DNA of 64,000 nucleotides from the NCBI RefSeq assembly GCF_020379485.1, contig NC_063448.1:51159218-51223217 (forward strand). Direction: 5' to 3'. The notes beneath the pieces were generated by a model that saw nothing but the letters and a program-made list of their open reading frames with translations, was not told the origin of the DNA and searched no databases. A program made the position numbers and the translations under genes. Shown here piece after piece: positions 19,144-33,239 of the stretch. The stretch comes from Brassica napus. Its lineage: Eukaryota > Streptophyta > Magnoliopsida > Brassicales > Brassicaceae. Numbering within the stretch: the first letter of the stretch is position 1; the number at the start of each line of letters is the position of its first letter.

Positions 19144-21084
19144 ATGGATGCTCGTAAGAGAGGACGGCCTGAAGCTGGCTCATTCAACTCCAATGGCGGT
19201 GGATTCAAGAAGTCGAAGCAAGGTTAGCTCTTTCGCCTCGTCCTCTTACTTTTCTATCTCAAAAGAGTGTTATAGTTCTGTTGTGCTTCACTTGCTCTGT
19301 TAAAGGTTGAAACTTTAGATCTTTATTGCTTGATGGATAGTTTCTCTGTGTCAATTGGATTTGGGGTAGCGATGATTTCTTCAATTCGAGCTTCGTAATA
19401 TTTTTTGCTCAACAAAAGTTTTTGTTTTTAGTTATGAGATTCTCTAGGATTCAAGTTTGGATCTTTCTTTCGTGCTCACTTGCTGCAGTCTTTGATCTGA
19501 TGCAAATCTAAAGTCAATTAATTTTTCAGTTTAATTGTGGATGAGCTTTTGATAAGTGATGTTAAAGTTAGTTTGAGTGCTGTTCGTAGCAAGCTTATTG
19601 TTATTTGACTTTCTCTTGAGTTTCATTATTGCTTTAGTTTAATCCCTTTTGCATTAGCTAGTAACATCTTATCACCATGCCCAAAGCTTGAGTTTGCTGT
19701 GATTGAATTAGCCTTTTTATGTGTTAGTTATTCATGTGTCTAGTTGTTGGTAAATAATCCTGAAAATTCTAGAGAATATATCTTGCAGCTTTGATTTATG
19801 TGTGAAGTTACATATAGATGAATTTGATATGTATGATTCTAAAAGCAAATATTATTGAACATCAGCAAAGTCTTAACTAAAGAAAAACACTTAATCTTTG
19901 GAACAGAGATGGAATCTGGTTTAGGAAGCAAATCGAAGCCATGCACAAAATTTTTCAGGTTATAATCCTTTTCTTAACTAAATTAATATTTAAAATTGTT
20001 ATTTATAGTCTGAGCTTTAAATTGACAAGTAAAAATGTATGCTAATGAAGTAGTTAGTTGTTATTACAGGTATGCATCATCCTTCATGCTAAACAAGTTA
20101 AAAAAAAGTTTCAGTATAACAAATATGATATTCACTAGGAACGGAAAAACAAATCTGGATTATAAATTTAGAAATATTAAGCTCAACTGGTGATTATAGC
20201 TTAGAAAATCAATCCACACCTTTTGTTTGAGCTGTGGCAGTAGTTAAGATATGTGTTGTAATTCTCTGTTTGGTGGTAAGATATTAGTTATTGTGTTTGT
20301 ATCATCATGGTCATATAGTGTCTAGTAAGGTTGTTGCATTACTGAATACTGGTGAACATGTCCGTCATAGACAAGCAGTTAGCATAGTTGCTATGTGCCA
20401 ATTCTTCTGTGTTTCAACTGTTTGTTCTCTTGTGTCTTCTCAATGCCAATGGTTTTTAACTTTCTGACGTATTTGTTATCCTTCTTTTGCAGCACTTCTG
20501 GCTGTCCTTTTGGTGAGAACTGCCATTTCTTGCACTTTGTTCCCGGAGGATACAATCCTATGGCACAGATGACAAACATGGGATCACCCATGTCTCAAGT
20601 TTCCAGAAACATGCAAGGTGGTGGTGGTGGTGGGGGCCGATTTTCGGGGAGAGGAGAGTCTGGACCTGGCCACGTCTCTAGCTTTGGTGCCTCAGCCACA
20701 GCCAAAATCAGTGTGGATGCTTCCTTGGCAGGCGCAATCATTGGAAAAGGTGGAGTCTGTTCGAAACAGATATGTCGTCAAACAGGAGCAAAGCTATCGA
20801 TCCAAGACCACGAGAGAGATCCCAACCTGAAGAACATTGAGCTTGAAGGAACATTCGAGCAGATCAACGAAGCGAGCGCAATGGTTAGAGAGCTGATTGG
20901 GAGGCTTAATTCTGCATCTAGGAGACCACCTGGTGGTGGTGGCGGTGGACTTGGTTCAGAAGGGAAACCGCATCCAGGGAGCAACTTCAAAACGAAGATG
21001 TGTGAGAGATTCTCGAAAGGAAGCTGTACATTTGGTGATAGATGTCACTTTGCACACGGGGAAGCAGAGCTACGCAGGTCATGA
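19144..21084 (+). CDS. C3H36: CCCH zinc-finger and KH-domain RNA-binding protein
   Basis: Three exons, 19144-19222, 19907-19958 and 20493-21084, all with GT/AG junctions and agreeing phases, give 240 residues starting MDARKRGRPEAGSFNSNGGG. Domains in order: CCCH finger 1 split across exons 2 and 3 (C-TKFF..SG-CPFGENCHFLH), a Gly-rich linker, a KH domain with the GxxG loop IIGKGG, a second Gly run, and CCCH finger 2 at the C-terminus (CERFSKGSCTFGDRCHFAH). This two-finger plus KH layout is that of Arabidopsis C3H36 (At3g12130) and its paralogue C3H52. I chose C3H36 because FAD2 is the next gene, as in Arabidopsis. The protein likely binds mRNA in nucleus or cytoplasm. Both fingers and the KH loop look intact. 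Confidence 0.93.
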
Positions 21085-22500
21085 ATTGCGCCTAGAGTTG
21101 CTGGTGGAGTTAGAGAGTTTGCTGGCGAAACAAGTCTCTTTCATTTGTTGTGGTGATTCCTAATATCATCTTCTCCTACTTGTTTTTAGTTGTCTTTGTT
21201 TTTTGAGACTACAATGTTTAGTTTTCATTGTCAGTGTAAGTTTTCCCCATTTGGTGTTTTTTTAGAATCTAGTTTGAATTTGAGATGGGGGGATGCTTGA
21301 TGAATGATTGACAAAACAGTGGTTAGGATTTGTATGCTGTTTCTACTTAATATTTCATGTTTTCTCTGCTTTATTTTGGTCAGTAAGTTCATGTGTTTCT
21401 CTGACATGTGTGTGATTATCAGCTTTGATTATTTTCCGAGTATGTAGATGTTATAGTTCTCTTATGATAGACAATATAACTAAAAATTCATGTTAATAAT
21501 AGCCGTCGCTGATAGTAACAGCTGAATAAATGAAATGAAATCATGGTAGGTGATGATCTTAAAAAAAATGTTGAAAATAATGTGCGTTGTTACAATAGCA
21601 TCTCCTAACCACTTTTATATATGTCTCTATAATAGCATTTAGATTTAGAAGTAAAATCACTGCAATCCTACTTTATTTCTTCCTCTAAAATAAAAATTGT
21701 TATTTTCACGGAAATACATTCCTTTATAATAAAAACATACTTTTTTATTCACAAAATAATCTTTTAATTTTTTATTTTAACAATTATAACCAAAATAAAT
21801 ATTTTTTAATGAAAATGTACTGTTTATATAAATATATAATCATACTTTTTATTTACATAATAGTTTCTATAAAAATATTCAGTATAAATAATATCATAGT
21901 TTTATGAATGTTACACTAAATTGGATTGGTTTTCAACTTTCACAAATAAAAAGTACTATTTATAAAATTAGAAAAAAATATATCAAGACTATTCTTTTTT
22001 AGAGGAAGAAATAGAAGAATACATTGGAAACAAATCTATCTCTATTATATAGTTTTCCTATTTTAGAAAAAAAAAATAGAGAAATACATTGGAGATGGTT
22101 TAAGCGGTAGTAACACAAAGAAAAACTCTAAATATCTTAAGAGCATCTCTAATGTACACTTCTGTAATTTCTTCTAAAATAGAGATCTCTATTATAGAGG
22201 TGAAAATGCTCCAATGTATGCCTCTATAATAGAATTCATCTATTTTAAAAGAAAATATAGAGAAAAATTACTTTTTGCTTTTATATTTAAAGGTGGAAAT
22301 AAAATATCTCTATATAAATAAATAAACTCTATTATACATGTATACATTGGAGCATTTTCACTTTTATAATAGAGTTTTTTTATTTTAAGAAAAAATATAG
22401 AGATAGAAATAGAAATAGAAATAGAGATGAGTTGGAGATTAGAAATAGAGATGAGTTTGAGATGTTGTTACGTAAGAAAGAGCTAGAGCTTTAATAAAGT
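21085..22500. other. C3H36 3' region and AT-rich MITE-like sequence
   Basis: After the 3' UTR, two AT-rich blocks (about 21597-22105 and 22141-22480) have edges resembling inverted repeats: GCATCTCC...ATTGGAGATGGTT, and GAGCATCTCTAATGTACA...ATTGGAGC. They contain many TCTATAATAGA-type words in both orientations. They look like decayed MITEs, but I could not fix borders or target duplications. Confidence 0.35.
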
Positions 22501-22610
22501 ACTTAAATTAATTACTAGTCGGCAGTCGCTGCCTACTTGTTTACCACCTAAATTAATTTATTATAATATATATTACGAATCTCCAAAGTACACATCACAC
22601 ACACTCTACT

Positions 22611-22616
22611 CACGTG
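22611..22616. promoter_or_regulatory. G-box (CACGTG) in the FAD2 promoter region
   Basis: Perfect palindromic CACGTG about 570 bp upstream of the GA-rich FAD2 leader. G-boxes bind bZIP and bHLH factors in plants; use here is inferred. Confidence 0.4.
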
Positions 22617-23187
22617 ATCTCAACCACAATGTCTGCAGATATTTTTTATAGTTTTTTCTCACATGGGAGAGAAGAAGCCAAGCACGATCCTCCATCCTCA
22701 ACTTTATAGCATTTTTTTCTTTTCTTTCCGGCTACCACTTGTGAGTCGAGTCGGCAAGGGCGTTTCCTTATATTAAAGTAAAGACATCAAATACCATCGT
22801 CTTAATGCTAATTAACGTAATTGATGAGTTCTATAACATAATCCAAACTAGTCTTTGTGAACATTAGGATTGGGTAAACCAATATTTACATTTTAAAAAC
22901 AAAATACAAAAAGAAACGTGATAAACTTTATAAAAGCAATTATATGATCACTGCATCTTTTCCACTTTTCCGTAAATAAATACATAAAAGTGCCGTAAAT
23001 ATCAGATATTTGGAGTAGAAAAGTAATAAAGAAAAGAAATATGAGGAGAGGGAATAATGGAGGGGGCCCACTTGTAAAAAAGAAAGAAAAGAGATGTCAC
23101 TCAATCGTCTCCCACGGGCCCCCGTCAATTTAAACGGCCTGCCTTCTGCCCAATCGCATCTTATCAGAACCAGACAGATTCATTACC

Positions 23188-23195
23188 AAAGAGAT

Positions 23196-23230
<35 letters not shown>
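23188..23230 (+). repeat. GA microsatellite in the FAD2 5' UTR
   Basis: A run of GA dinucleotides with few interruptions in the expected untranslated first exon of FAD2. Such tracts are common just downstream of plant transcription starts and vary in length between alleles. Confidence 0.8.
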
Positions 23231-23232
<2 letters not shown>

Positions 23233-23308
23233 GTTTGAGGAGGAGCTTCTTCGTAGGGTTCATCGTTATTAACGTTAAATCTTCACCCCCTACGTCAGCC
23301 AGCTCAAG

Positions 23309-24431
23309 GTCCCTTTCTTCTTCCATTTCTTTTCATTCTACGTTGTTTTCAATCTTATGAAACTTTCTGGTCTGTGCTTTTCTTATCGCTTTTCTATTCT
23401 ATCTATCATTTTTGCATTTCAGTCGATTTAATTCTAGATCTGTTAATATTAAACTATAGATCTGTTCTTGATTCTCTGTTTTCATGTGTGAAATCTGATG
23501 CTGTATTAATCTGATTATATTGTCTATACCGTGGAGAATATCAAATGTTGCATTTTCATTTGTCCGAATACAAAGTGTTTGACTTTCAATCGTTTTTAAT
23601 TATATATATATATATATTTTTTGATGGGTTGGTGGAGTTGAAAAATCACCATAGCAGTCTCACGTCCTGGTTTTAGAAATATCCTATTCAAAATTATATA
23701 TTTGTTTACTTGTTTTAGATCTGGACCTGAGACATATAAGTACCTATTTGTTGAATCTTTGGGTAAAAACTTATGTCTCTGGGTAAAATTTGCTGGGAGA
23801 TTTGACCGATTCCTATTGGCTCTTGATTCTGTAGTTACGTAATACATGAAAAAGTTTCATTTGGCCTATGCTCACTTCATGCTTATAAACGTTTTCTTGC
23901 AAATTAATTGGATTAGATGTTATTTCATAGATTCAGTCATTCAGATACAATGGAGTTGCATGAAGAAAATAATAGAATTCGTGACAGTAAAAAAGATTGT
24001 ATTTTTGTTTGTTTGTTTATGTTTAAAAGTCTATATGTTGACAATAGAGTTGCTCTCAACTGTTTCATTTAGCTTCTTTTTTTGTCAAGTTGCTTATTCT
24101 TAGAGACATTGTGATTATGACTTGTCTTCTTTAACGTAGTTTAGTAATAAAAGACGAAAGAAATTGATATCCACAAGAAAGAGATGTGAGCTGTAGCGTA
24201 TCAAATCTCGTTCATTTACTAGTAGTATTCTCAACGCTATCGTTTATTTATTTTTCTTTCGTTGGTTTGCCACTATATGCCACTTCTCTCCTCTTTGTCC
24301 CACGTACTATCCATTTTTTTTGTGGTAGTCCATTTTCTTGTAACTTATAATAACGTAACTCTGAATCTTTTGTCTGTAGATTAATTTGTTGGTTTAATTA
24401 ACTTTTAAGTCTTTGCTTTTGGCTTATGCAG
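23309..24431 (+). other. FAD2: FAD2 5'-UTR intron (1,123 bp)
   Basis: Donor CTCAAG|GTCCCTTTC at 23309 and acceptor CTTATGCAG|AAACATGG at 24431, four bases before the FAD2 ATG. T-rich throughout with no coding frame. FAD2 genes of crucifers are known to carry one large leader intron that raises expression; position and size here fit. Confidence 0.88.
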
Positions 24432-24435
24432 AAAC

Positions 24436-25590
24436 ATGGGTGCAGGTGGAAGAATGCAAGTGTCTCCTCCCTCCAAGAAGTCTGAAACCGACACCATCAA
24501 GCGCGTACCCTGCGAGACACCGCCCTTCACTGTCGGAGAACTCAAGAAAGCAATCCCACCGCACTGTTTCAAACGCTCGATCCCTCGCTCTTTCTCCTAC
24601 CTCATCTGGGACATCATCATAGCCTCCTGCTTCTACTACGTCGCCACCACTTACTTCCCTCTCCTCCCTCACCCTCTCTCCTACTTCGCCTGGCCTCTCT
24701 ACTGGGCCTGCCAAGGGTGCGTCCTAACCGGCGTCTGGGTCATAGCCCACGAGTGCGGCCACCACGCCTTCAGCGACTACCAGTGGCTTGACGACACCGT
24801 CGGTCTCATCTTCCACTCCTTCCTCCTCGTCCCTTACTTCTCCTGGAAGTACAGTCATCGACGCCACCATTCCAACACTGGCTCCCTCGAGAGAGACGAA
24901 GTGTTTGTCCCCAAGAAGAAGTCAGACATCAAGTGGTACGGCAAGTACCTCAACAACCCTTTGGGACGCACCGTGATGTTAACGGTTCAGTTCACTCTCG
25001 GCTGGCCGTTGTACTTAGCCTTCAACGTCTCGGGAAGACCTTACGACGGCGGCTTCGCTTGCCATTTCCACCCCAACGCTCCCATCTACAACGACCGCGA
25101 GCGTCTCCAGATATACATCTCCGACGCTGGCATCCTCGCCGTCTGCTACGGTCTCTTCCGTTACGCCGCCGCGCAGGGAGTGGCCTCGATGGTCTGCTTC
25201 TACGGAGTCCCGCTTCTGATTGTCAATGGTTTCCTCGTGTTGATCACTTACTTGCAGCACACGCATCCTTCCCTGCCTCACTACGATTCGTCCGAGTGGG
25301 ATTGGTTGAGGGGAGCTTTGGCTACCGTTGACAGAGACTACGGAATCTTGAACAAGGTCTTCCACAATATTACCGACACGCACGTGGCGCATCATCTGTT
25401 CTCCACGATGCCGCATTATCACGCGATGGAAGCTACCAAGGCGATAAAGCCGATACTGGGAGAGTATTATCAGTTCGATGGGACGCCGGTGGTTAAGGCG
25501 ATGTGGAGGGAGGCGAAGGAGTGTATCTATGTGGAACCGGACAGGCAAGGTGAGAAGAAAGGTGTGTTCTGGTACAACAATAAGTTATGA
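24436..25590 (+). CDS. FAD2: Delta-12 oleate desaturase (microsomal omega-6 desaturase)
   Basis: A single 384-codon exon from [15 protein letters not shown] to YNNKL. It puts the second double bond into oleate on phosphatidylcholine in the ER, making linoleate. All three di-iron histidine boxes are present: HECGHH (105-110), HRRHH (141-145) and HVAHH (316-320). Hydrophobic membrane segments lie around residues 55-75, 83-103, 178-198 and 225-275. The C-terminal YNNKL is the ER-retrieval signal known for FAD2. There is no frameshift or stop, so this copy should be functional. Third-position GC is clearly higher than in neighbouring DNA, normal for this gene. It converges with ACT11 across about 820 bp. 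Brassica genomes carry several FAD2 loci; which one this is cannot be told from sequence alone. Confidence 0.98.
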   Translation: MGAGGRMQVSPPSKKSETDTIKRVPCETPPFTVGELKKAIPPHCFKRSIPRSFSYLIWDIIIASCFYYVATTYFPLLPHPLSYFAWPLYWACQGCVLTGVWVIAHECGHHAFSDYQWLDDTVGLIFHSFLLVPYFSWKYSHRRHHSNTGSLERDEVFVPKKKSDIKWYGKYLNNPLGRTVMLTVQFTLGWPLYLAFNVSGRPYDGGFACHFHPNAPIYNDRERLQIYISDAGILAVCYGLFRYAAAQGVASMVCFYGVPLLIVNGFLVLITYLQHTHPSLPHYDSSEWDWLRGALATVDRDYGILNKVFHNITDTHVAHHLFSTMPHYHAMEATKAIKPILGEYYQFDGTPVVKAMWREAKECIYVEPDRQGEKKGVFWYNNKL

Positions 25591-26410
25591 GGATATGATG
25601 ATGGTGAAAGAACAAAGAAGATATTGTCACGAACCTTTCTCTTGCTGTCTCTGGTCGTCTTTGTTTTAAGAAGCTATGTTTTCGTTTCAATAATCTTAAC
25701 TATCCATTTTGTTGTGTTTTCTGACATTTTGGCTAAGTTATGTGATGTGGGACACGTTAGTGTCTAAAATGTCTCTGTGTCTGTATTGTTCTTCTCATCT
25801 GTGACTTTCGGACAACTAAACTCTTGTTCTCGAACTACCTCAATGTGGCATTAATGAAAGTGTTATTGTTGATTTTAATCTGAAACTGCTATTATTTAGT
25901 GAATTTTTACATCAGCCAACTTGTTTGTTTAAGACCTACCAATGGTATAAGAAGGTTTGTGTACTAATGTTCACCATGTCCATAGTGTTAAGACATAACC
26001 ATGATCTTCTGTCCAATTAATTTGCGTCGAGTTATCGTGTTATTTGGCACCTTTACTATGTTTTTTTGTAAAGAACTCCTTACAGAATAGCTTTTTGTAA
26101 AGAACTACGTTTTATCTTTTTGTAAGAACCTTTTAACAAAAGCCAAATTCATTATTACCTGGCACAAGAAAAAACTCTGGTTTCTTCCTCTTTCTCTGTT
26201 TTTAGATTTGAGGAGGAACATGAAGATGAAGAAAAAGAAACAAATAAATAACAAATCTCTTTTTTTCCATTAACGGCAGAAACACCAAAACAGAGTGACA
26301 ACAAGAAACAAATGTAGTGAGGAAAAACCAAAGAAAAAAGAATATTCTGAAACCAACTCGTTGAACATATTCAAATACGAAACAATCTTTCATCCAACGG
26401 CGAGCGTAAT
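25591..26410. other. Shared 3' region of FAD2 and ACT11
   Basis: Convergent 3' UTRs. T-rich on the FAD2 side and A-rich on the ACT11 side, so each gene has U-rich sequence beyond its stop. No gene seen. Confidence 0.6.
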
Positions 26411-28090
<1,680 letters not shown>

Positions 28091-28102
28091 TTTCTAATGA
28101 TT

Positions 28103-28312
28103 CTGAAACTATATATATATATATATATATATATATGTCAATGATTCAATTGATTACAAAAACACAATAACATTCTTGAAAAAAATCAAATGAACATGAA
28201 CTCAAACAAAGATCTCTGATTCACTCACATTGTTACAAAATACAAAAAATCAATTTAACATTTTACCAAAGAAAAACAAAAAATCGAGAAAAGTCTGGTA
28301 ATTTATTTTTAC
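28103..28312 (-). other. ACT11: ACT11 5'-UTR intron
   Basis: Donor CTATCAG|GTAAAA (28312) and acceptor GTTTCAG|AATC (28103), 12 bases upstream of the start codon. An (AT)n run at about 28111-28136 lies near the acceptor. Leader introns in this place are standard in plant actin genes. Confidence 0.8.
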
Positions 28313-28380
28313 CTGATAGTTTGCGAGGAGAGGAAAAATAGTACGAAGAGAACAAAGAGAAGAGCGAACGAAGAAGAGAA

Positions 28381-28386
28381 TATATA
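28381..28386 (-). promoter_or_regulatory. Putative ACT11 TATA box
   Basis: CCTATATATTC on the minus strand, followed about 30 bp on by the CT/GA-rich leader. It lies about 290 bp upstream of the ATG with the leader intron in between. Confidence 0.5.
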
Positions 28387-28807
28387 GGAAGAGTCTTTCT
28401 GAGAAAAGAAGTTTTATTTTATTTTAATGGTGGAAGAAGATCCGAGCCGTTGATATTTGTAAGATGTGACCGAAGAAGGACCCCACGACGAGTCATGTTG
28501 ATGGTGGATACAGCTGTCTCATAAAGAGTAACGACACTCCATTTAATTATTTTATTAATCTTTCGAAATTTGGTAACGTAACTGAAAGTATCTACTCTGT
28601 AAAGTATTAAATGGGCTGGAAAATGTTCCTTAAGGGACAAATCCAACCAAAAATTAGTTATTAATATTAACGGGCTGAAAAATGCTTGAATAAAAAGTTA
28701 ATTATTAATATTAACGGGCTGAAAAATGCTTGAATGTGATATGTTAACCCTACTAATTTTAATAAAGTTTACTAGATTCTGCCAGTATATTTGTTTTTAT
28801 TCAGAAA
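28387..28807. other. ACT11 upstream region up to the Helitron
   Basis: Includes a 40-bp near-exact duplication (ATTATTAATATTAACGGGCT at about 28656 and 28701). No gene. The Helitron insertion limits the ancestral promoter to about 420 bp. Confidence 0.5.
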
Positions 28808-29850
28808 CTAGGGCTGGCCCGCCCTACGGACGGAATGAATATTTAAAAATAATTTAAATTGTTAAAATAAGTATTTAATGAAAATTTTTATTAATTAAAA
28901 ATATAAATATTAGTTATATTTCTTTTTCTTGGGGTGGCATTACATATAATAACTTATGTGGTGCATTATTAATATTGTGTAAGTTGTGATTGAGATGTAA
29001 GAGTGAAGTTGTGATCGAGAAGTTATTAATATTGTGTAAGTGAGAAGTTATTAATATTGATAATTTATATTATTTATTTAAAATCTTAGGGGGTTTTAAC
29101 TTGTTTTTGTTTTTTCCATTTTTGTTATGTTTTTAACTTTAAAAGTGTTTATAAATTATAAACTGCTAAATTCCCATTGAAATTTTGTGATTGAAATTTA
29201 AATATTTATAACAAAATACAAATAATTACAAAAACATACGTAAGATATATTTGTATTGTATTTTTTAATAACATATACCATATAAAACCAACTAATTATT
29301 TAAATTTAGATTTTAATAGCTGCATTGTATTTTTTAATAACAATTATGAATTACTAAAAACATATACTATTTGAATTTTTATTAATATATAGTGATTTCC
29401 AACAGAATATGCGAATGATTATTTTTATCTGAAAATGAGAAACATTTTGACTAAAATATTGTGTCTCGATACATGTGACCACGTCAATTTAATATATCGG
29501 ATCATTAAGTGTCCAAATATTTTGTAATGTTATTTTCTCAGTTTCATAAGATAATTTGAATATATAACTTTATTTCTAATGTTATTGGTTAGTGTATTTT
29601 AATAGATTTAGAAATCCAAATTAAATATATTATTATTAGTTATATAATTGTAAAATATATATTGAAATCATGTGTTACTGGTGGCATGATTTAAAAATTC
29701 TAATTCAAAACAAGTGTTATTCAATCATACTATTTATTAATAGATTTGATTTCATAATGGATTTGAATAGATTTGTATATATTTCTTTGTTAAAATATAA
29801 ATTCTCAAATCTGAAGGTAACCCGAAAGAAAACCATCGGATTTGTAAATA

Positions 29851-31678
29851 CTAATTTTTTTTTTTTTTTTTTGACAGCAAGAAATTTACAGACTCATGTT
29901 GACTCTGTAAACCATATTGGTAACTCCGCATCCATGTGAACGACAAAGGACAGTTGCTTGCGTGCACTACGTGCTAAGCTATCCGCCCGAAGGTTCGCCG
30001 TCCGAGGTACATGGACGATGTCTGAGTTGAGGAAGTTTCCTTTGAGGAGTTTGATATCTTCCAAGTAGCTTCCAAATGCTGGCCATTCTTCTGGTTCCGA
30101 AACCATCTTCACCAATTGAGAACAATCCGTTGCAAACGTAACCTGGACCTGTCTTAAATTCCTCATACATTTCATTGCCCAAATCAAAGCCTCTATCTCC
30201 GAATGCAGGGGAGAGAGGCATGCCCTTACATTCCTTGCCCCCAGTAGACCCTCGAACCCCGGTAAAGTACTATGCCAGCCTTGCCCTGACATTAATTCTT
30301 TATCCTTCCATGATCCATCAATAAAACACCATCGACCTGATGTCTCTAAAGGAGGAATGGTTTGTACCGAAAGCCCCCTCCTTGGTTCATTTCTCACTTG
30401 TGCGTCTGCCCAGAGTGATGATTCCACTTCAGCCAATTTAAGAGTATCCCGCGGATCAATATCCAAATTACTATAAACTTTGTTATTTCGGGCTTTCCAT
30501 ATATACCATAAAATCCATGCAAAATGGTGGTCATCCATTTGCGGTTGTACTCTCCAAAAAAGATGATCCATATTAACAAATAAAGAGCTGATAGGGAAGA
30601 TATTATGCGGTGAAGGAATCTTGGATAGTGCCCACACTTGACGTGCAGGAGGACATTCAAAAAATACATGATTTATTGATTCTTCCGGATCTCCACAACG
30701 AGCACAACATATATCTCCTCTGATCCCTCGTGCCTTTAAATTTTTCATCACCGATATACATCCTGATACCATTTGCCACAAGAAATGCCGTATCTTTGGT
30801 GGACACCGCACTTTCCAGCAGAAAGCTTTAAGTATATCCACTGTGGGGCCATTAAAAACAGGAGGTTTTAACCTATCAGGGTAAATACGTTCAACCTGAT
30901 AACCTGATTGGACCGAATATTTTCCATTATTAGTAAAATGCCATCCATCCTTATCCTCCATCTGAATCCTACTTAAAGGGATACTTTCAATAATTCTTAC
31001 ATCCTTCGGATCCACTAGAGCCCTGATTGCCTGTATATTCCATGAACGAGATTCCTGATTGATGAGGGAATCCACTGTGAGTTCCGGATAAAAGTTGTGA
31101 AATTTTTATTTGCTGGTCTCGGGCGAGTGGCTGGGATCCAAGGATCATTCCATACAGAGATAGATGATCCTGTTCCCACCCTTTTAATTAGTCCTTTACA
31201 AACCAGAGATCTAGCAGAAGTAATACTCTTCCAGCCATATGACGGGGAGTAAGATCGGATCGGTTCCAGGGGTGAAGCATTCCTGTAATACCGTCCTTTG
31301 AAAACTCTTGAAAAAAGAGTATTTGGTTTCTCAATTAGCCTCCATAGTTGCTTACCAAGCATTGCTGTATTAAAATCCATAAGATCCTTAAAGCCCAAAC
31401 CACCATTATCTTTGGTTTCACACACTTTATCCCATGATTTCCAATGCATACCTCTTGCACTACCCCCTGGACTCCACCAAAATTGTGCTACAGCACCCGT
31501 CAGCTTCTTAACTGTAGCTTTTGGTAACCTATACACAGACATCACATGGTTTGGTAAGGCCGTAATCACCGATTTAATAATCACCTCCTTTCCACCTTTT
31601 GTAAAAAAACGAAAGGTCCATCCATTAACCCTTTTATTCAACCGCTCTTGAACAAATCCAAACACTTGTACCTTTATG
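29851..31678 (-). mobile_element. 5'-truncated LINE (non-LTR retrotransposon) nested in Helitron 2
   Basis: On the minus strand this is the 3' end of a plant L1-type ORF2. A frame from 31665 (FVQERLNKRVNGW, SVYRLPKATV) covers the end of the reverse transcriptase. A second frame (about 31075-29894) covers the zf-RVT region (CPPKIRHFLWQMVSGC, CCARCGDPEESINHVFFECP) and an RNase H (FIDGSWKDKE, then DCSQLVKM, ending ANLRADSLARSARK). One frameshift near 31070 separates them. A poly(A) tail, seen as poly(T) at about 29853-29872, marks the 3' end. The front of ORF2 is missing. I found no convincing target duplication. Confidence 0.85.
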
Positions 31679-31696
31679 TATATTTAAATTTGATAC

Positions 31697-31775
31697 TAAT
31701 TTAAATTTGTATATTAAATTTTAACTTTATGAACAAATCCAAATACTAATTTAAATTTGTATATTAAATTTTAAC
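31697..31775. repeat. 48-bp-period direct repeat next to the LINE
   Basis: ACTAATTTAAATTTGTATAT and the 11 bases after it occur at 31697 and again at 31745, separated by 17 bp. Close to the truncated 5' end of the LINE, so possibly linked to its insertion. Confidence 0.7.
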
Positions 31776-32319
31776 ATATGTATATTTTACTTTGATTTGT
31801 AAATATTATTTGGATTTCTGAATCAACTAAAATACATAAACTAAATAATAATATATTTTCTTTGGAAATTTTAAATGTATGGACTATTAAATCATGCAAA
31901 TACTATGAAAAACAAATTGATCTACAATTGGTATAAAACTATTTCCATGTATGAGATACAATATTGTTACGAACCTAAAATTATAGTTTATTATACTATC
32001 ACCTATTACTGTTATTTTTGTAAAACAATATTTTAATTTTAGATAGAACTTCAAGATTACTCTTTTGGTAACTGTTGCCTTAATATTCCCGGTTCTATTA
32101 CATCAGCCATTGAAATAAAATGTTACTAATAAAGTAAGTTACTGCTGGTAACTAAAATTCAGAAACCGAGATGACTTAACTCTTCTATTATAACGTAGAT
32201 TTATACATTTATAAAACAGATCTTACATAATCAACTTCTTCACATCAGACTCACTTACGTGACCTTTTTCTAGGATTTCCTTGTGAGATTGGGTTTGTTC
32301 AGTTCCTAGACTCAGTTTC

Positions 32320-32850
32320 TTCGCCTTTGACCCTTCTATTCTTCTTCCATAAATTCTCCTTTCCATTTTCTCAACTCTTGTTCTACGCCTAACTCTTCTT
32401 CTTTAGCTTTCTCAATTTCTTCTGCAAGTGTTTTTTGCTTCTTCCTCTCCAAGTTACCTTGTCTATTTCTCTAGCTTCCTCGATCTCAGAACAACTGTTG
32501 CAACCATTGTATTGGCTTCTTCTTCAGCATCATGAGCACGCTAGCTAAGCAGACGGCGGCTAATGCCAACCTCTCTGAACCCTTAGCAGCCTTAGTTTAT
32601 TCCTAAGTTGCAAATAAAATGGTCTCCATTGTACTTGCCCCAGCCTTTGCTTGCTCTGCTTCTTCTTGAGACTTTCGAAGCTCTTCAGTGAATGATTTTG
32701 CACTGTGACAGTGAAAATTTTTTCTTCATCAGCCTTTGTGTTGCTTTCTGCGGCTGCTTCGGTAGCTCCGCTATTTATCTTATGGCTTCTTTTTCCTTGG
32801 ACTCAGAAATAGCTATTCTCATGTTATACGACCATCACTCGCCAGCAAAA
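32320..32850 (-). pseudogene. Captured WEB-family (WEB1-like) coiled-coil gene fragment
   Basis: Minus-strand translation, with frame changes and stops, gives EELRKSQEEAEQAKAGASTM, then KGSERLALAA, then EEIEKAKEEELGVEQELRKW. These match, from memory, the conserved coiled-coil core and C-terminal VEQELRKWR motif of WEB1/WEL proteins (weak chloroplast movement under blue light). Several in-frame stops and shifts make it non-coding. It lies in the Helitron, in Helitron orientation, consistent with gene capture. Confidence 0.7.
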
Positions 32851-33239
32851 CAAACCTGGATAAACATAAGGCATTGTTTACTAAAAGCATGAGAAATGAA
32901 ACTAAAAATCATCTTTCTTGGCTTTTTTTCAAAAAAAAATATGGTAACAAAACCATAAACTCCGAATTATCACAATATGCTTAATTCTATGGAGGGACAT
33001 CAAGAGAATCTACGAATGATATCTTTTTTGAATTCTCTGTAATCCGTAACCATAAGCTATCAGTATTGTGAAACACTAACATCTAACAACCTAAAATCAG
33101 ACAACAACCCCACAAAGTTGTAGTTTTATGACAATACAATGAAGCATTTCTCTCCCACCAACCATCAAAGAGTATGCAAACCTAAAGCCAACTGAAGCAT
33201 ACACCTTAAGATTAAAACTTGGGAGAACTGTAAAGTAGA

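Noticed and set aside
25015..25548. 177-codon minus-strand frame antisense to FAD2
   Set aside because: Shadow of the GC-rich FAD2 exon; no protein likeness and FAD2 is certain.
29851..31700. Target duplication of the LINE (AAATACTAA-like words on both sides)
   Set aside because: Matches are short, AT-rich and confused by a local 48-bp duplication.
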